From the NCBI GenBank assembly GCA_963708205.1, contig OY970196.1:2046001-2110000 (forward strand): a stretch of 64,000 bases of DNA, written 5' to 3'. The DNA is from CAVYTF01 sp963708205 (lineage in GTDB: Bacteria; Bacteroidota; Bacteroidia; Chitinophagales; Chitinophagaceae). Below the pieces are notes generated by a model. That model saw only the letters and a list, made by a program, of their open reading frames with translations, searched no databases and had not been told where the DNA came from. Both the position numbers and the translations under genes were made by a program. Of the stretch, positions 53,864 to 63,152 are shown piece by piece. The first letter of the stretch is position 1. Each line of letters begins with the position of its first letter.

Positions 53864-54538
53864 ATGAAAGGAAAGCATGTTGCTTTGATAATTGCATTGG
53901 TTATACTTGCTGATCAGTCGCTAAAATTTTACATAAAAACTCATTATTATTTATACGAAGAACATAAAGTTTTTGGAGATTGGTTCAGGCTCCATTTTGT
54001 AGAGAACGAAGGCATGGCATGGGGTTGGCAATTCGGAGGCGATTTCGGAAAAATTGTTCTTACACTTTTCAGATTCTTTGCGGTAGTGTTCGGCACTTTT
54101 TATTTAAGAAATATTGTTCGGAAAAAATATCATTGGGGCTTTATCGTTTGTGCTTCTTTAATTTATGCCGGTGCGCTTGGAAACCTTATAGACAGTATGT
54201 TTTACGGACTTATTTATAGTGAGAGCGATCCTTTTATGCAGAATGTGGCAAAGCTTGTTCCTTATGGCACAGGTTATGCAAAGTTCCTGCATGGCAAAGT
54301 TGTTGACATGCTTTATTTTCCAATTATCGATACAAAATATCCTTCGTGGTTTCCTTATTATGGAGGTCAGCCATTCATGTTTTTTGAGCCCGTTTTTAAT
54401 CTTGCAGATGCTTCTATTTCAACAGGTGTAATTGCTATTTTAATATGGCAAAAAAGATTTTTTCCCAAGCATGAAAAAGTGAATAAAAATATTGTTGAAC
54501 CAAATGCAGCTTTCAAAAATGACACAAGGATCTATTAG
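53864..54538 (+). CDS. lspA: Lipoprotein signal peptidase II
   Basis: 224 residues, four helices. Cleaves the signal peptide of lipid-modified prolipoproteins. Catalytic Asp pair D110 (GNLIDSMFYG) and D182 (FNLADASIS). Longer than the usual ~165 residues: there is an insert between the Asp motifs (SESDPFMQNVAKLVPYGTGYAKF), as in other Bacteroidota. Acts on the several lipoproteins in this window (ActE, 9463 protein). Confidence 0.95.
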   Translation: MKGKHVALIIALVILADQSLKFYIKTHYYLYEEHKVFGDWFRLHFVENEGMAWGWQFGGDFGKIVLTLFRFFAVVFGTFYLRNIVRKKYHWGFIVCASLIYAGALGNLIDSMFYGLIYSESDPFMQNVAKLVPYGTGYAKFLHGKVVDMLYFPIIDTKYPSWFPYYGGQPFMFFEPVFNLADASISTGVIAILIWQKRFFPKHEKVNKNIVEPNAAFKNDTRIY

Positions 54539-54575
54539 ATTTAAACATATTCTCTTCTAACACTCGAATCAAAAG

Positions 54576-56021
54576 TTATTTGATAGATTTTGTAACGCCG
54601 ATTTTTAAACCATAATCCAGCAAGTGCTCGCGAATAGGATATTGATTGCTGAATGCCGGCAGTTGCTGGTAGCGAAATTGAGGACCGGCCTGCCAGGTAA
54701 AACTTCCTGTTTTATATGCAAAATATGTTTCGAATGCCGTATTGATATTCCATTTACGCATTAAAGAAGCACCATCTTCATAACTCTTGAAATCAGATGT
54801 GATAATAAATGGTTGTTTGTCAAAAGTATAAGTTGGCTGCACAGAAGCTTCAATGCCCATCGTGATTTTTTTAAGTGAAATTGCCTTCCAGTTTATTCCA
54901 ATCGGGAGAGATATTTCATAATATCTGTCATTCAAAACGTAATCATAATTATTTTGTGAAGAAGAATTATTTAAAGTATCTACACTAAAATTCTCAGATG
55001 CATTTGGGTTTGATTGTGCATTATAAGCGCTTGTTTCGATATTGTATTGACGCATGTTAAATTGCAAACCTGTTTTTAATGTCAGCTGCGCAGAAAGTTT
55101 ATATCCAAAAGCGACACCAGCTTCAATACCCAATGCAGGCTTGTAATGTATGCTCTGGCTTCCATCAATAACATTGTTGGATACTGCAGGAATTGCAGTG
55201 ATAAATGTTTGTGGAGAATGTCTGCTAACAACATCATATAATCGTCTGTAACTGGCTGATGGCGTGGCATACACTTCGTAACTCCATTTAGAACTGTGCC
55301 TTGTTGCATCATCACTTACATAAGTAGGAAATGTAAGCCAGTTGCTTAAAAAAGTTTTACTATTCTTAAAATAAATTTGAGGAGTTGAATTAAATGAATT
55401 CATGAAAAACCAATTTTGCTTTTTTGAAACAATCGGTTTCATGAACATAAATGCTGAAAGTGAAGTAGGCAAATATGTGCTATTTACTTTTTTATCAATA
55501 GTAGTTGGCTTACTATTATCTGCACTTTTTAAATCAATAATATTTTCTTTTAAATCTATATTGCTTTTATTAAAAATCTTTTCATCAACATCATTCCTAT
55601 TCATTAAAACAACGTCATCATCATTCAATAAATTATATTGTGCAATGGCATTGGTTGATTGAAGTTGAAGCGTTTCTGCAGCATCCTTTATAGTTTCTTT
55701 GGTAATATTATCTGCAGATATATGTTGCCGCAAAGTTTCTGTAGAAGTTTTAATATCATTCTCACTTACTGCTATGCTTGCCTGCGATGCAGGATGATAT
55801 TGAGATGGAAGAAGATGTGTATTTGGTTTGGTTAAAAGAGTTCCCGCAGTTATCACCGCAATCAAAAATATACTGATGAATGATAAAGCAGGCCAACTTG
55901 TTTGAGTGTGTATGGTGTTTTGAATATTGCGCCAAATACCATCAGTTGCATACATGCGATGATTTTTTACCTGTTGCCTCAGGTAAATTTCAAACTCATC
56001 ATTTTGCAGCGACTGCTTCAT
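54576..56021 (-). CDS. Inner-membrane-anchored protein with C-terminal beta-barrel-like domain
   Basis: 481 residues. N-terminal cytoplasmic ~43 residues (LRQQVKNHRMYATDGIWRNI), one helix at ~44-63, a ~170-residue periplasmic linker rich in Asn/Asp/Lys, then ~220 residues (from ~250) of alternating beta pattern ending YGLKIGVTKSIK, which resembles PorT/OmpA-like outer-membrane barrels. It starts 13 bases after the ECF sigma gene, the position of an anti-sigma factor. No recognised anti-sigma zinc motif (HxxxCxxC) is seen. Function unknown; a sensor or anti-sigma role is inference. Confidence 0.7.
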   Translation of the reverse strand: MKQSLQNDEFEIYLRQQVKNHRMYATDGIWRNIQNTIHTQTSWPALSFISIFLIAVITAGTLLTKPNTHLLPSQYHPASQASIAVSENDIKTSTETLRQHISADNITKETIKDAAETLQLQSTNAIAQYNLLNDDDVVLMNRNDVDEKIFNKSNIDLKENIIDLKSADNSKPTTIDKKVNSTYLPTSLSAFMFMKPIVSKKQNWFFMNSFNSTPQIYFKNSKTFLSNWLTFPTYVSDDATRHSSKWSYEVYATPSASYRRLYDVVSRHSPQTFITAIPAVSNNVIDGSQSIHYKPALGIEAGVAFGYKLSAQLTLKTGLQFNMRQYNIETSAYNAQSNPNASENFSVDTLNNSSSQNNYDYVLNDRYYEISLPIGINWKAISLKKITMGIEASVQPTYTFDKQPFIITSDFKSYEDGASLMRKWNINTAFETYFAYKTGSFTWQAGPQFRYQQLPAFSNQYPIREHLLDYGLKIGVTKSIK

Positions 56022-56034
56022 TAGTTAGGTTGGT

Positions 56035-56625
56035 TTATCTTTTTAAAACTGGTATCAAAGCAATATTCTCTTCGTTTTTTTCTAAAATTCTTTTTTTCGT
56101 CAATATCGTTTCCAGCATGGCTTTAGATCGTGTGTATTGGCTCCGGCTTGTGCTTTCTTCTATATCCAGCATTTCTGCAATTTCTTTGTGCGTATATCCT
56201 TCTATTGCATACAAATTCAGAACAGCTCTGTAACCAACAGGTAATATTCTTATGCATTCTACAATTTGCTTGGCCTGCATTAAAGAGGGAATGGTTTCTT
56301 CTTTAATTGAAAGCGCACCTGCAAAAGCAATATCAATATTCTCATTAAACTTTTTATACTTCTTCAAAAAATTAATACACGTATGCACAATGATGCGTCG
56401 AACCCAACCTTCAAAAACACCTTTGTTTTGAAATGTGTGGATTTGAGTGAATACTTTTATAAAACCTTCCTGCATCATATCTTCAGCGTCTTCACGGCTT
56501 TGGGCAAAGCGATAACATACTGATAACATTTTAGGACTGTATCTGTTATACAATTCCCTTTGTGCAGCAGCATCGTTTTCAATGCAACCGGATATAAGGC
56601 TTTCATCTGTCATGGGGTAAGTCAT
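56035..56625 (-). CDS. ECF sigma factor (RpoE-like)
   Basis: About 197 residues from the ATG at 56625 (56613 also possible). Region 2: AAQRELYNRYSPKMLSVCYRF, SREDAEDMMQEGFIKVF; region 4: LPVGYRAVLNLYAIEGYTHKEIAEMLDIEESTSRSQ with the helix-turn-helix. It directs RNA polymerase to a regulon not readable here. Co-transcribed with the barrel-like protein. Divergent from a small exported protein and TonB receptor 118 bases away, which are candidates for its regulon. Confidence 0.93.
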   Translation of the reverse strand: MTYPMTDESLISGCIENDAAAQRELYNRYSPKMLSVCYRFAQSREDAEDMMQEGFIKVFTQIHTFQNKGVFEGWVRRIIVHTCINFLKKYKKFNENIDIAFAGALSIKEETIPSLMQAKQIVECIRILPVGYRAVLNLYAIEGYTHKEIAEMLDIEESTSRSQYTRSKAMLETILTKKRILEKNEENIALIPVLKR

Positions 56626-56742
56626 TATACCTATAAAAATAGACATTTTTATTCTACCAATGCTGCTTTTAAGCAAAAATTTATAACATTTATTTATAGG
56701 GTAATTAATACATTGTATTTCCGGTGAATCTAATTTGCATAG

Positions 56743-57063
56743 ATGATGCAAAATCTTAGACTGAGATTTACAGCACTATTTCTAATTCTATTATTAACAC
56801 CCAAATCAGGATTAGAGTTATACTCGCATGAGTTACTTCATCAAGCAAAAAATAATTTTGAAACTTCACATAACGATGCATCTCCAAAATTAAATAGTAC
56901 CTGCCACTGCTTTGATGATGTATCAATGCCTTTAGCAGAAGCGGTTGCCATAATTATTTCTTGCCCAGAAAAAGAAAGCGTTTTTATTTATATTCATAAT
57001 GTATTTGCACTTAATTCTATCTCCAAAAACTTTCTTCTTTTAAGAGGTCCTCCCATTGCGTGA
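56743..57063 (+). CDS. Small exported Cys/His protein
   Basis: 106 residues from ATG 56743 (a second ATG at 56746). Hydrophobic N terminus (FTALFLILLLTPKSGLEL), then a short polar part with HELLHQ, TCHCFDD and an ISCPEK Cys, ending RGPPIA. Small proteins with Cys/His clusters and the RGPP end often precede metal-type TonB receptors in Bacteroidota as I recall; a metal-handling role is inference. Begins in the gap shared with the ECF sigma gene and lies 89 bases before the receptor start. Confidence 0.6.
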   Translation: MMQNLRLRFTALFLILLLTPKSGLELYSHELLHQAKNNFETSHNDASPKLNSTCHCFDDVSMPLAEAVAIIISCPEKESVFIYIHNVFALNSISKNFLLLRGPPIA

Positions 57064-57152
57064 TCACTGGTTGTCAAATAAATATTGCATTATACTGCAA
57101 TAATTTTCTATTCTTTATAATAATAGCTTACCTAATTTTCAAAACATTTTTA

Positions 57153-59645
57153 ATGAAATTTACTTTATCTATACTCATTATATTATTCGCTTCCATTTTT
57201 ACAAGATCATTTGCACAAAGTAATTTAGTTGGTAAAAGAATTAATTCTAAAGCACAGTTAAGTGGTGTGATTACTGACTTAAAAGGATTGCCGCTCGAAA
57301 GTGCTTCTGTTATAATTCCCGATTTAAAGCTCGGTGTTGTCTCGGATTCAACGGGTCATTATAATTTTAAAATTTTACCAATTGGAAAATATTTGGTAGA
57401 AGTAATATTAACCGGTTATAAATCAGTTTCTCAAATAGTTGATTTGGATGAAAATGCTAAGGCAGACTTTAAGCTTGATGAAAGCTTTACAGAAAATGCA
57501 GAAGTAGTGGTAACCGGCATTTCAAAAGCGACACAAATAAAAGAAAACCCTGTACCTATTCTTTCAGTAAGTCATGATTACATCACACATGAAATAAGTA
57601 CAAACGCTATTGATGCAATTGCAAGAGTACCGGGAGTTTCAGCTGTTACAACTGGCCCAAATATTTCTAAACCTTTTATTCGTGGACTTGGTTATAACCG
57701 CATTCTTACTTTGTATGATGGTGTGCGGCAGGAAGGTCAGCAATGGGGCGATGAACATGGAATTGAAATTGATGAATATGCAGTTGATCATGTGGAAGTA
57801 ATTAAAGGACCAGCAAGTTTGAGTTATGGATCAGATGCGTTGGCCGGCGTTGTAAATATTATTCCTACGCAACCAGCGCCCGAAGGAAAAATAATTGGCG
57901 ATGCCACAGGCGAATATCAAACCAATAACAAGTATATTGGAGGCTCTTTAATGCTCGGCGGAACAAAAAATGGTTTTGAATGGATGTTCAGAGGCTCGCA
58001 CAAACAAGCCATTGATTACGAAAATGCAGTTGATGGAAGAGTTTTCGGAACAGCATTTAATGAAACTGATGCTACTGCAAATTTAGGCATTCATCGCAGT
58101 TGGGGTTATGCCCATTTGAACTTAATTATGTTTAATGATTTGCAGGAAATCCCGGATGGAAGTCGCGATAGCGCTACCTGGAAATTTACAAAACAAATTT
58201 CAGAAATTGACACTGCGCGAGTTATTGTTCCTGAAAGCGAATTAAATTCTTATTCCATTGAGCCGCTGCACCAGCATGTGCAGCATTACCGCGTTTTCAC
58301 AACGACACACATCATAGCAGGCAGCGGAAGTTTAGATATAAATCTTGGATACCAGCGAAGCATTCGCCAGGAATTTAGTCATCCTGTTTTATCAAATATT
58401 CCGGGATTAGAATTACAATTGAATAGTTATACGTATGATATAAAATATACATTGCCTTCAGTGCATGATTGGAATGTTACTTCAGGTATTAACGGCATGT
58501 ATCAACAAAATACAAGTACAAACGGTACAGATTTTATCATTCCAAATTATAATCAATTTGATATTGGTGCATTTGTAGTTGCTAAAAAAACTTACAAAAA
58601 ATTAGACATTGCAGGTGGCGCAAGGTATGATGTACGCGCATTTAGAAACTATGCTTTGTTTACAACTACAAATTCTTCAACGGGTTTTGATATGCCTTCA
58701 AAGCTTGATACGGGAAGTGCTCTACAGGTTTTTCCAAATTATTCAAAAGTGTTTTCAGGCATTTCCGGCAGCTTTGGTATGACGTATAATTTTTCTTCTA
58801 AATTTTCTATTAAAGCAAATATTTCACGTGGTTATCGCGCGCCAAACATTGCAGAAATTTCGGCAAATGGTGTGCATCCGGGAACAAATATTTACCAGAT
58901 CGGCAACGAAGATTTTAAACCTGAATTCAGTTTGCAGGAAGATGTTGGCGGAGAGTTCTCATCAAAATATGCAGAGATAACTTTAAGTGTTTTCAACAAT
59001 ACCATTTCTAATTATATTTATAATGAAAAGCTGAACAGTGCATTTGGCGGCGATTCTATTATAGTGCCTGGCAACGAAACTTTTAAATTTCAGCAAGGCA
59101 AAGCAAATTTATATGGCGGCGAAGTTAGTGTGGATGTGCATCCTGTAAAGGCGCTGCATTTTGAAAACAGTTTGTCTGTTGTGTATGGTGATAATGAATC
59201 GGCGAATGCAAATACAGACAGTACAAAATATCTTCCATTTATTCCGCCATTGCACGGCATTTCAGATGTTCGTTTTGATTTCAATCTCAAACGTGCACAT
59301 TTAGCAAAGGCATTTGTAAAAGCAGAGATGGATTATTACGCAACGCAGGATCGTGTGTTTACAGCTTATGGCACAGAAACAAGAACGCCGGGATATACGT
59401 TATTTGATATAGGTGCAGGCACTGGCATCACCAATGCAAAAGGGAAGATTTTGTTTAATGTATATGTGCTTGCAAATAACATTTTCAACATAGTTTATTG
59501 GGATCATTTAAGCAGACTTAAATATTTTTATGGTGATTATTTAAATCCTTCTCCCAATGATAATCCGCAGGAACATGGCATATATAATATGGGCAGAAAT
59601 ATCAGTATTAAAATAGATGTGCCGTTGTCATTCAACAATAAATAA
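57153..59645 (+). CDS. TonB-dependent outer-membrane receptor
   Basis: 830 residues from ATG 57153 (signal peptide MKFTLSILIILFASIFTRSFAQ). Order: CarboxypepD_reg-like domain (~30-110; GVITDLKGLPLESASVIIPD), plug (~120-230; VSAVTTGPNISKPFIRGLGYNR), a 22-strand barrel. No SusD partner and no STN signalling domain. The plug segment EGQQWGDEHGIEIDEYAVDHVEVI is the type seen in metal and zinc receptors. Substrate unknown; metal uptake is inference. Confidence 0.9.
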   Translation: MKFTLSILIILFASIFTRSFAQSNLVGKRINSKAQLSGVITDLKGLPLESASVIIPDLKLGVVSDSTGHYNFKILPIGKYLVEVILTGYKSVSQIVDLDENAKADFKLDESFTENAEVVVTGISKATQIKENPVPILSVSHDYITHEISTNAIDAIARVPGVSAVTTGPNISKPFIRGLGYNRILTLYDGVRQEGQQWGDEHGIEIDEYAVDHVEVIKGPASLSYGSDALAGVVNIIPTQPAPEGKIIGDATGEYQTNNKYIGGSLMLGGTKNGFEWMFRGSHKQAIDYENAVDGRVFGTAFNETDATANLGIHRSWGYAHLNLIMFNDLQEIPDGSRDSATWKFTKQISEIDTARVIVPESELNSYSIEPLHQHVQHYRVFTTTHIIAGSGSLDINLGYQRSIRQEFSHPVLSNIPGLELQLNSYTYDIKYTLPSVHDWNVTSGINGMYQQNTSTNGTDFIIPNYNQFDIGAFVVAKKTYKKLDIAGGARYDVRAFRNYALFTTTNSSTGFDMPSKLDTGSALQVFPNYSKVFSGISGSFGMTYNFSSKFSIKANISRGYRAPNIAEISANGVHPGTNIYQIGNEDFKPEFSLQEDVGGEFSSKYAEITLSVFNNTISNYIYNEKLNSAFGGDSIIVPGNETFKFQQGKANLYGGEVSVDVHPVKALHFENSLSVVYGDNESANANTDSTKYLPFIPPLHGISDVRFDFNLKRAHLAKAFVKAEMDYYATQDRVFTAYGTETRTPGYTLFDIGAGTGITNAKGKILFNVYVLANNIFNIVYWDHLSRLKYFYGDYLNPSPNDNPQEHGIYNMGRNISIKIDVPLSFNNK

Positions 59646-59665
59646 AAAAATCTGACTGAAAAGAT

Positions 59666-61471
59666 TTAATTGGCAGCAACGGGCGCAATTTTTCTTTCAC
59701 CAATTTGTTGCCTCCACATGGCATAATACAAACCTTTGTCTGATATAAGATCGTAATGGTTTCCGGTTTCAACAACCTGACCTTTTTCTAACACAAATAT
59801 TTTATCAGCATGCATAATAGTGCTTAAGCGATGTGCTATTAAAACAGTGATCTGTTCTTTATCTAAAGAAATATTTTTTATGGTTGATGTTATTTCTTCT
59901 TCGGTAATAGAATCGAGCGAAGAAGTTGCTTCATCAAAAATTAATAAATTAGGCTTACGCAAAAGTGCGCGCGCAATGGCGATGCGTTGTTTTTCGCCGC
60001 CGCTTAATTTTAAACCACCTTCACCAATCACTGTTTCAATTCCTTTTTCTGCGCGTTGCAGTAATCCTGTGCAGCTTGCTTTTTGCAAAGCAACATGCAC
60101 ATCATCTTCTGTTGCAGATGGATTTACAAACAATAAATTTTCTTTTATCGTTCCTGCAAATAATTGTGTGTCCTGCGTTACAAAACCAATCTGGCTTCGG
60201 AGTTCATCAAAATCAATATATTTTCCATCAATGCCATCATAAAATATTCTTCCTTCTTTTGGTCTGTATAAGCCAACCAATAATTTTACCAGCGTACTTT
60301 TTCCGGAACCGCTCGGACCTACAAATGCAATCGTCTCGCCATTTTTTACATGAAATGAAATGTCAGACAAAGCTTTGTATTGTGCTGTTTGATGTTTGAA
60401 GGAAACATTCTTAAACTCTAAATCTTCAATGGCGCCAATATGTTTGGGTTCTTTGGGTTTTGGCTCTACTTCTTTTTTCATTACCCTGTCAAAATTATTT
60501 AAAGAAGCTTCTGCTTCGCGATAAGAAATAATGATGTTGCCTATTTCCTGCATTGGGCTAAAAATAAAAAAGCCATAAAACATTAAGGACAAATATTGTC
60601 CAGGTGTAATGGAACTGCCAAAGATTAATAAGAGTAAAGTAAGTGTGATCAACTGCTGCAAAAAATTGACCATTGTGCCTTGTATAAAACTTAATGAACG
60701 AATGCTTTTTACTTTACGGAGTTCAAGACCAAGTATTTTATAAGTATTTGTATTTAGCCTTTCCACTTCCTGGCTGGTTAATCCAAGGCTTTTCACAATT
60801 TCAATGTTTCGAAGACTTTCGGTTGTGCTTCCTGCCAGACCTGTAGTTTCTTTTACAATTGTTTTTTGAATTAATTTAATTCGTTTACTAAGTAAGCTTG
60901 TAACAGTTGCAATTAAAAATATGCCCACAGCATACACAGGCATGATAACCCAGTTCAGCCTGAGAGAATAAACAGAAACAAAAATGACACTTACTACAAT
61001 GCCAAAAAATACGTTTACAAAATTGCTGATAAACTTTTCAGAATCGTCGCGCACTTTAGTGAGAATAGATAATGTTTCACCACTGCGCTGGTCTTCAAAT
61101 TCCTGGTAAGGCAAGCGCATAGAATGTTTCAAGCCATCGGTAAAAATTTTTGCTCCGAATTTTTGTATCACCACATTGGTTGTATAATCCTGAAACGCTT
61201 TGGCAATGCGGCTTATCATCGCTGTGCCAATTAAAAGCAACAAAAAATGAACAGCACCAGCATACACACTGTTTCCAAAAAGATACTCGTGCATTGTGCG
61301 TGGAAGTTTATTTGCCTTATCAAAAAAATGAGGATGTGTAACAAACAAATCGAGTAGGTTACCTGTAATTGCCGGAGCAAAAAGTGAGAATACCTGGTTC
61401 ACAGCTGCTAACAACAAAGAAATAAAAACCATCCATTTATATGGCTTGATATAATGTAATAGAATCTTCAT
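59666..61471 (-). CDS. ABC exporter, fused membrane and ATPase domains
   Basis: 601 residues: six-helix type I exporter domain (~1-330) and ATPase domain (~350-600). Walker A GPSGSGKSTLVKLL, signature LSGGEKQRIAIARALL, Walker B LLIFDEATSSLD, H-loop IAHRLSTI all intact, so a working homodimer half of the MsbA/lipid or drug exporter type. Substrate unknown. Convergent with the TonB receptor gene. Confidence 0.92.
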   Translation of the reverse strand: MKILLHYIKPYKWMVFISLLLAAVNQVFSLFAPAITGNLLDLFVTHPHFFDKANKLPRTMHEYLFGNSVYAGAVHFLLLLIGTAMISRIAKAFQDYTTNVVIQKFGAKIFTDGLKHSMRLPYQEFEDQRSGETLSILTKVRDDSEKFISNFVNVFFGIVVSVIFVSVYSLRLNWVIMPVYAVGIFLIATVTSLLSKRIKLIQKTIVKETTGLAGSTTESLRNIEIVKSLGLTSQEVERLNTNTYKILGLELRKVKSIRSLSFIQGTMVNFLQQLITLTLLLLIFGSSITPGQYLSLMFYGFFIFSPMQEIGNIIISYREAEASLNNFDRVMKKEVEPKPKEPKHIGAIEDLEFKNVSFKHQTAQYKALSDISFHVKNGETIAFVGPSGSGKSTLVKLLVGLYRPKEGRIFYDGIDGKYIDFDELRSQIGFVTQDTQLFAGTIKENLLFVNPSATEDDVHVALQKASCTGLLQRAEKGIETVIGEGGLKLSGGEKQRIAIARALLRKPNLLIFDEATSSLDSITEEEITSTIKNISLDKEQITVLIAHRLSTIMHADKIFVLEKGQVVETGNHYDLISDKGLYYAMWRQQIGERKIAPVAAN

Positions 61472-61581
61472 GTTTTAAGAAACTTTTTTTGTCCTGTGCA
61501 ATAATCGTGTAAAAAAATAAAATAATGACAACATGGCTTGCAATTGCAAAGAAAATTAATACAACGCTTATGTAGCATTTG

Positions 61582-61589
61582 TATTTTTG
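61582..61589 (+). promoter_or_regulatory. Promoter -7 element (TATTTTTG) for the GH3 gene
   Basis: TAnnTTTG match 17 bases before the ATG at 61607; it supports this start over the TTG 69 bases upstream. Confidence 0.5.
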
Positions 61590-61606
61590 CGGCAGAAAGT
61601 CTGACG

Positions 61607-63103
61607 ATGAAATTGAAATCTATTCTTGCGAAACCCTTTGGCAATTACATTTCTAACAAAATAAATAAATCAAAAGAAACTGCTGTTGAAGACCAGGAAA
61701 AAATTCTGAAAGATATTCTGAAAGCAGCACGCCATACGGTTTTCGGAAGAGAACATGGCTTTGAGAATATCACTTTATATGAGGATTTTAAAAAACAAGT
61801 TCCTTTCCGCAATTATGAACAATTAAAACCTTACATCGACAAAATAAAAGACGGCAAACAAAATGTTTTGTGGAAAGGCAAGCCTTTGTATTTCGCAAAA
61901 ACCAGTGGCACAACGAGCGGCGTAAAATATATTCCAATCTCGAAAGACTCGATCGATAATCATATTGATACCGCGCGCAACGCACTTCTTTGTTATATGG
62001 CTGAAACCGGAAATACAGCTTTCGCCAATGGTAAACTAATTTTTCTCAGTGGCTCGCCGGAGCTTGAACGCATTGCAGATATTCCTACAGGAAGATTGAG
62101 CGGCATTGTAAATCATCATGTGCCAAAATATTTGCGCAGCAATCAATTGCCGAGTTATGAAACAAATTGCATTGAAGATTGGGAAACGAAGCTCGATAAA
62201 ATTGTAGAAGAAACGATCAATCAAAACATGACATTGATCAGTGGCATTCCGCCATGGATGCAAATGTATTTTGATAAGTTGCAGGAAAAAAGCGGTAAAA
62301 AAATATCAGAACTTTTCCCAAATTTTAGTGTAATGGTTCAGGGTGGTGTAAATTTTGAACCTTATAAAAACAAATTGTTTGAAAGCATCGGAAAAAAAAT
62401 TGACACAATAGAATTGTTTCCTGCAAGTGAAGGTTTTTTTGCTTTCCAGGATACTCAAAATGCAGAAGGATTATTATTAAATACAGACAGCGGAATATTT
62501 TTTGAGTTTGTTCCTGCTGAAGAAATTTTTAATGAAAATCCGACAAGATTGAGTTTGAATGATATTAAGGTTGGAGAAAATTATGCGCTAATAGTGAGCA
62601 GCAATGCGGGTTTGTGGGCATACAACATTGGCGATACAGTAAAATTTGTAAGTACAAAACCTTATCGATTAATTGTAACAGGAAGAACAAAACATTTTAT
62701 TTCTGCATTCGGTGAGCATGTGATTAGTGAAGAAGTTGAATGCGCTTTGATGCGCGCAGCTGCTGAAGAAAATATACATATCGTTGAGTTTACTGTTGCG
62801 CCAAACATCTCACAAAATGAAGGAAAAAGTTTTCATGAATGGTTTATTGAATTTGAAAATGAACCAAAAGACTTGAATGCTTTCGCAAAAAAAGTAGATG
62901 ATAATTTGCGAAGCAAAAATGTTTATTATGATGATTTGATAAGTGGAAATATTTTACAACAATTAAAAATTTCTGTCGTTAAAAAAAATGGTTTTATTAA
63001 TTACATGAAATCAATTGGTAAACTTGGCGGACAAAATAAATTACCAAGACTTAGTAACGACAGGAAGATTGCGGATGAATTAAAATTTGCACTCAATCCC
63101 TAA
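61607..63103 (+). CDS. GH3-family acyl-adenylate/amide synthetase-like protein
   Basis: 498 residues from MKLKSILAKPFG. Plant GH3 family members join amino acids to acyl acids via an adenylate. Signs: ATP motif YFAKTSGTTSG (~105-115), LIFLSGSPEL, ELFPASEGFFAFQ, and TGRTKHFISAFGEHVISEEVE. Bacteroidota carry this family just before dxr; its substrate there is not known to me. Cytoplasmic, no membrane segment. 49 bases before dxr. Confidence 0.85.
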   Translation: MKLKSILAKPFGNYISNKINKSKETAVEDQEKILKDILKAARHTVFGREHGFENITLYEDFKKQVPFRNYEQLKPYIDKIKDGKQNVLWKGKPLYFAKTSGTTSGVKYIPISKDSIDNHIDTARNALLCYMAETGNTAFANGKLIFLSGSPELERIADIPTGRLSGIVNHHVPKYLRSNQLPSYETNCIEDWETKLDKIVEETINQNMTLISGIPPWMQMYFDKLQEKSGKKISELFPNFSVMVQGGVNFEPYKNKLFESIGKKIDTIELFPASEGFFAFQDTQNAEGLLLNTDSGIFFEFVPAEEIFNENPTRLSLNDIKVGENYALIVSSNAGLWAYNIGDTVKFVSTKPYRLIVTGRTKHFISAFGEHVISEEVECALMRAAAEENIHIVEFTVAPNISQNEGKSFHEWFIEFENEPKDLNAFAKKVDDNLRSKNVYYDDLISGNILQQLKISVVKKNGFINYMKSIGKLGGQNKLPRLSNDRKIADELKFALNP

Positions 63104-63152
63104 AGGGACTTTATTATATTGCAACGATTTTTAAAGAAAGCGAACAAAAGAT

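Noticed and set aside
54576..56021. Calling the barrel-like partner a standard anti-sigma factor
   Set aside because: It lacks the zinc-binding anti-sigma motif and FecR domain; only position suggests it, so I left the function open.
59647..59668. AAATCT/AGATTT hairpin between the convergent TonB receptor and ABC genes
   Set aside because: Six AT-rich pairs; too weak to call a terminator.
59820..60399. Two plus-strand frames (140 and 144 codons) opposite the ABC ATPase domain
   Set aside because: Shadows of the conserved ATPase coding strand; no start context or domain.
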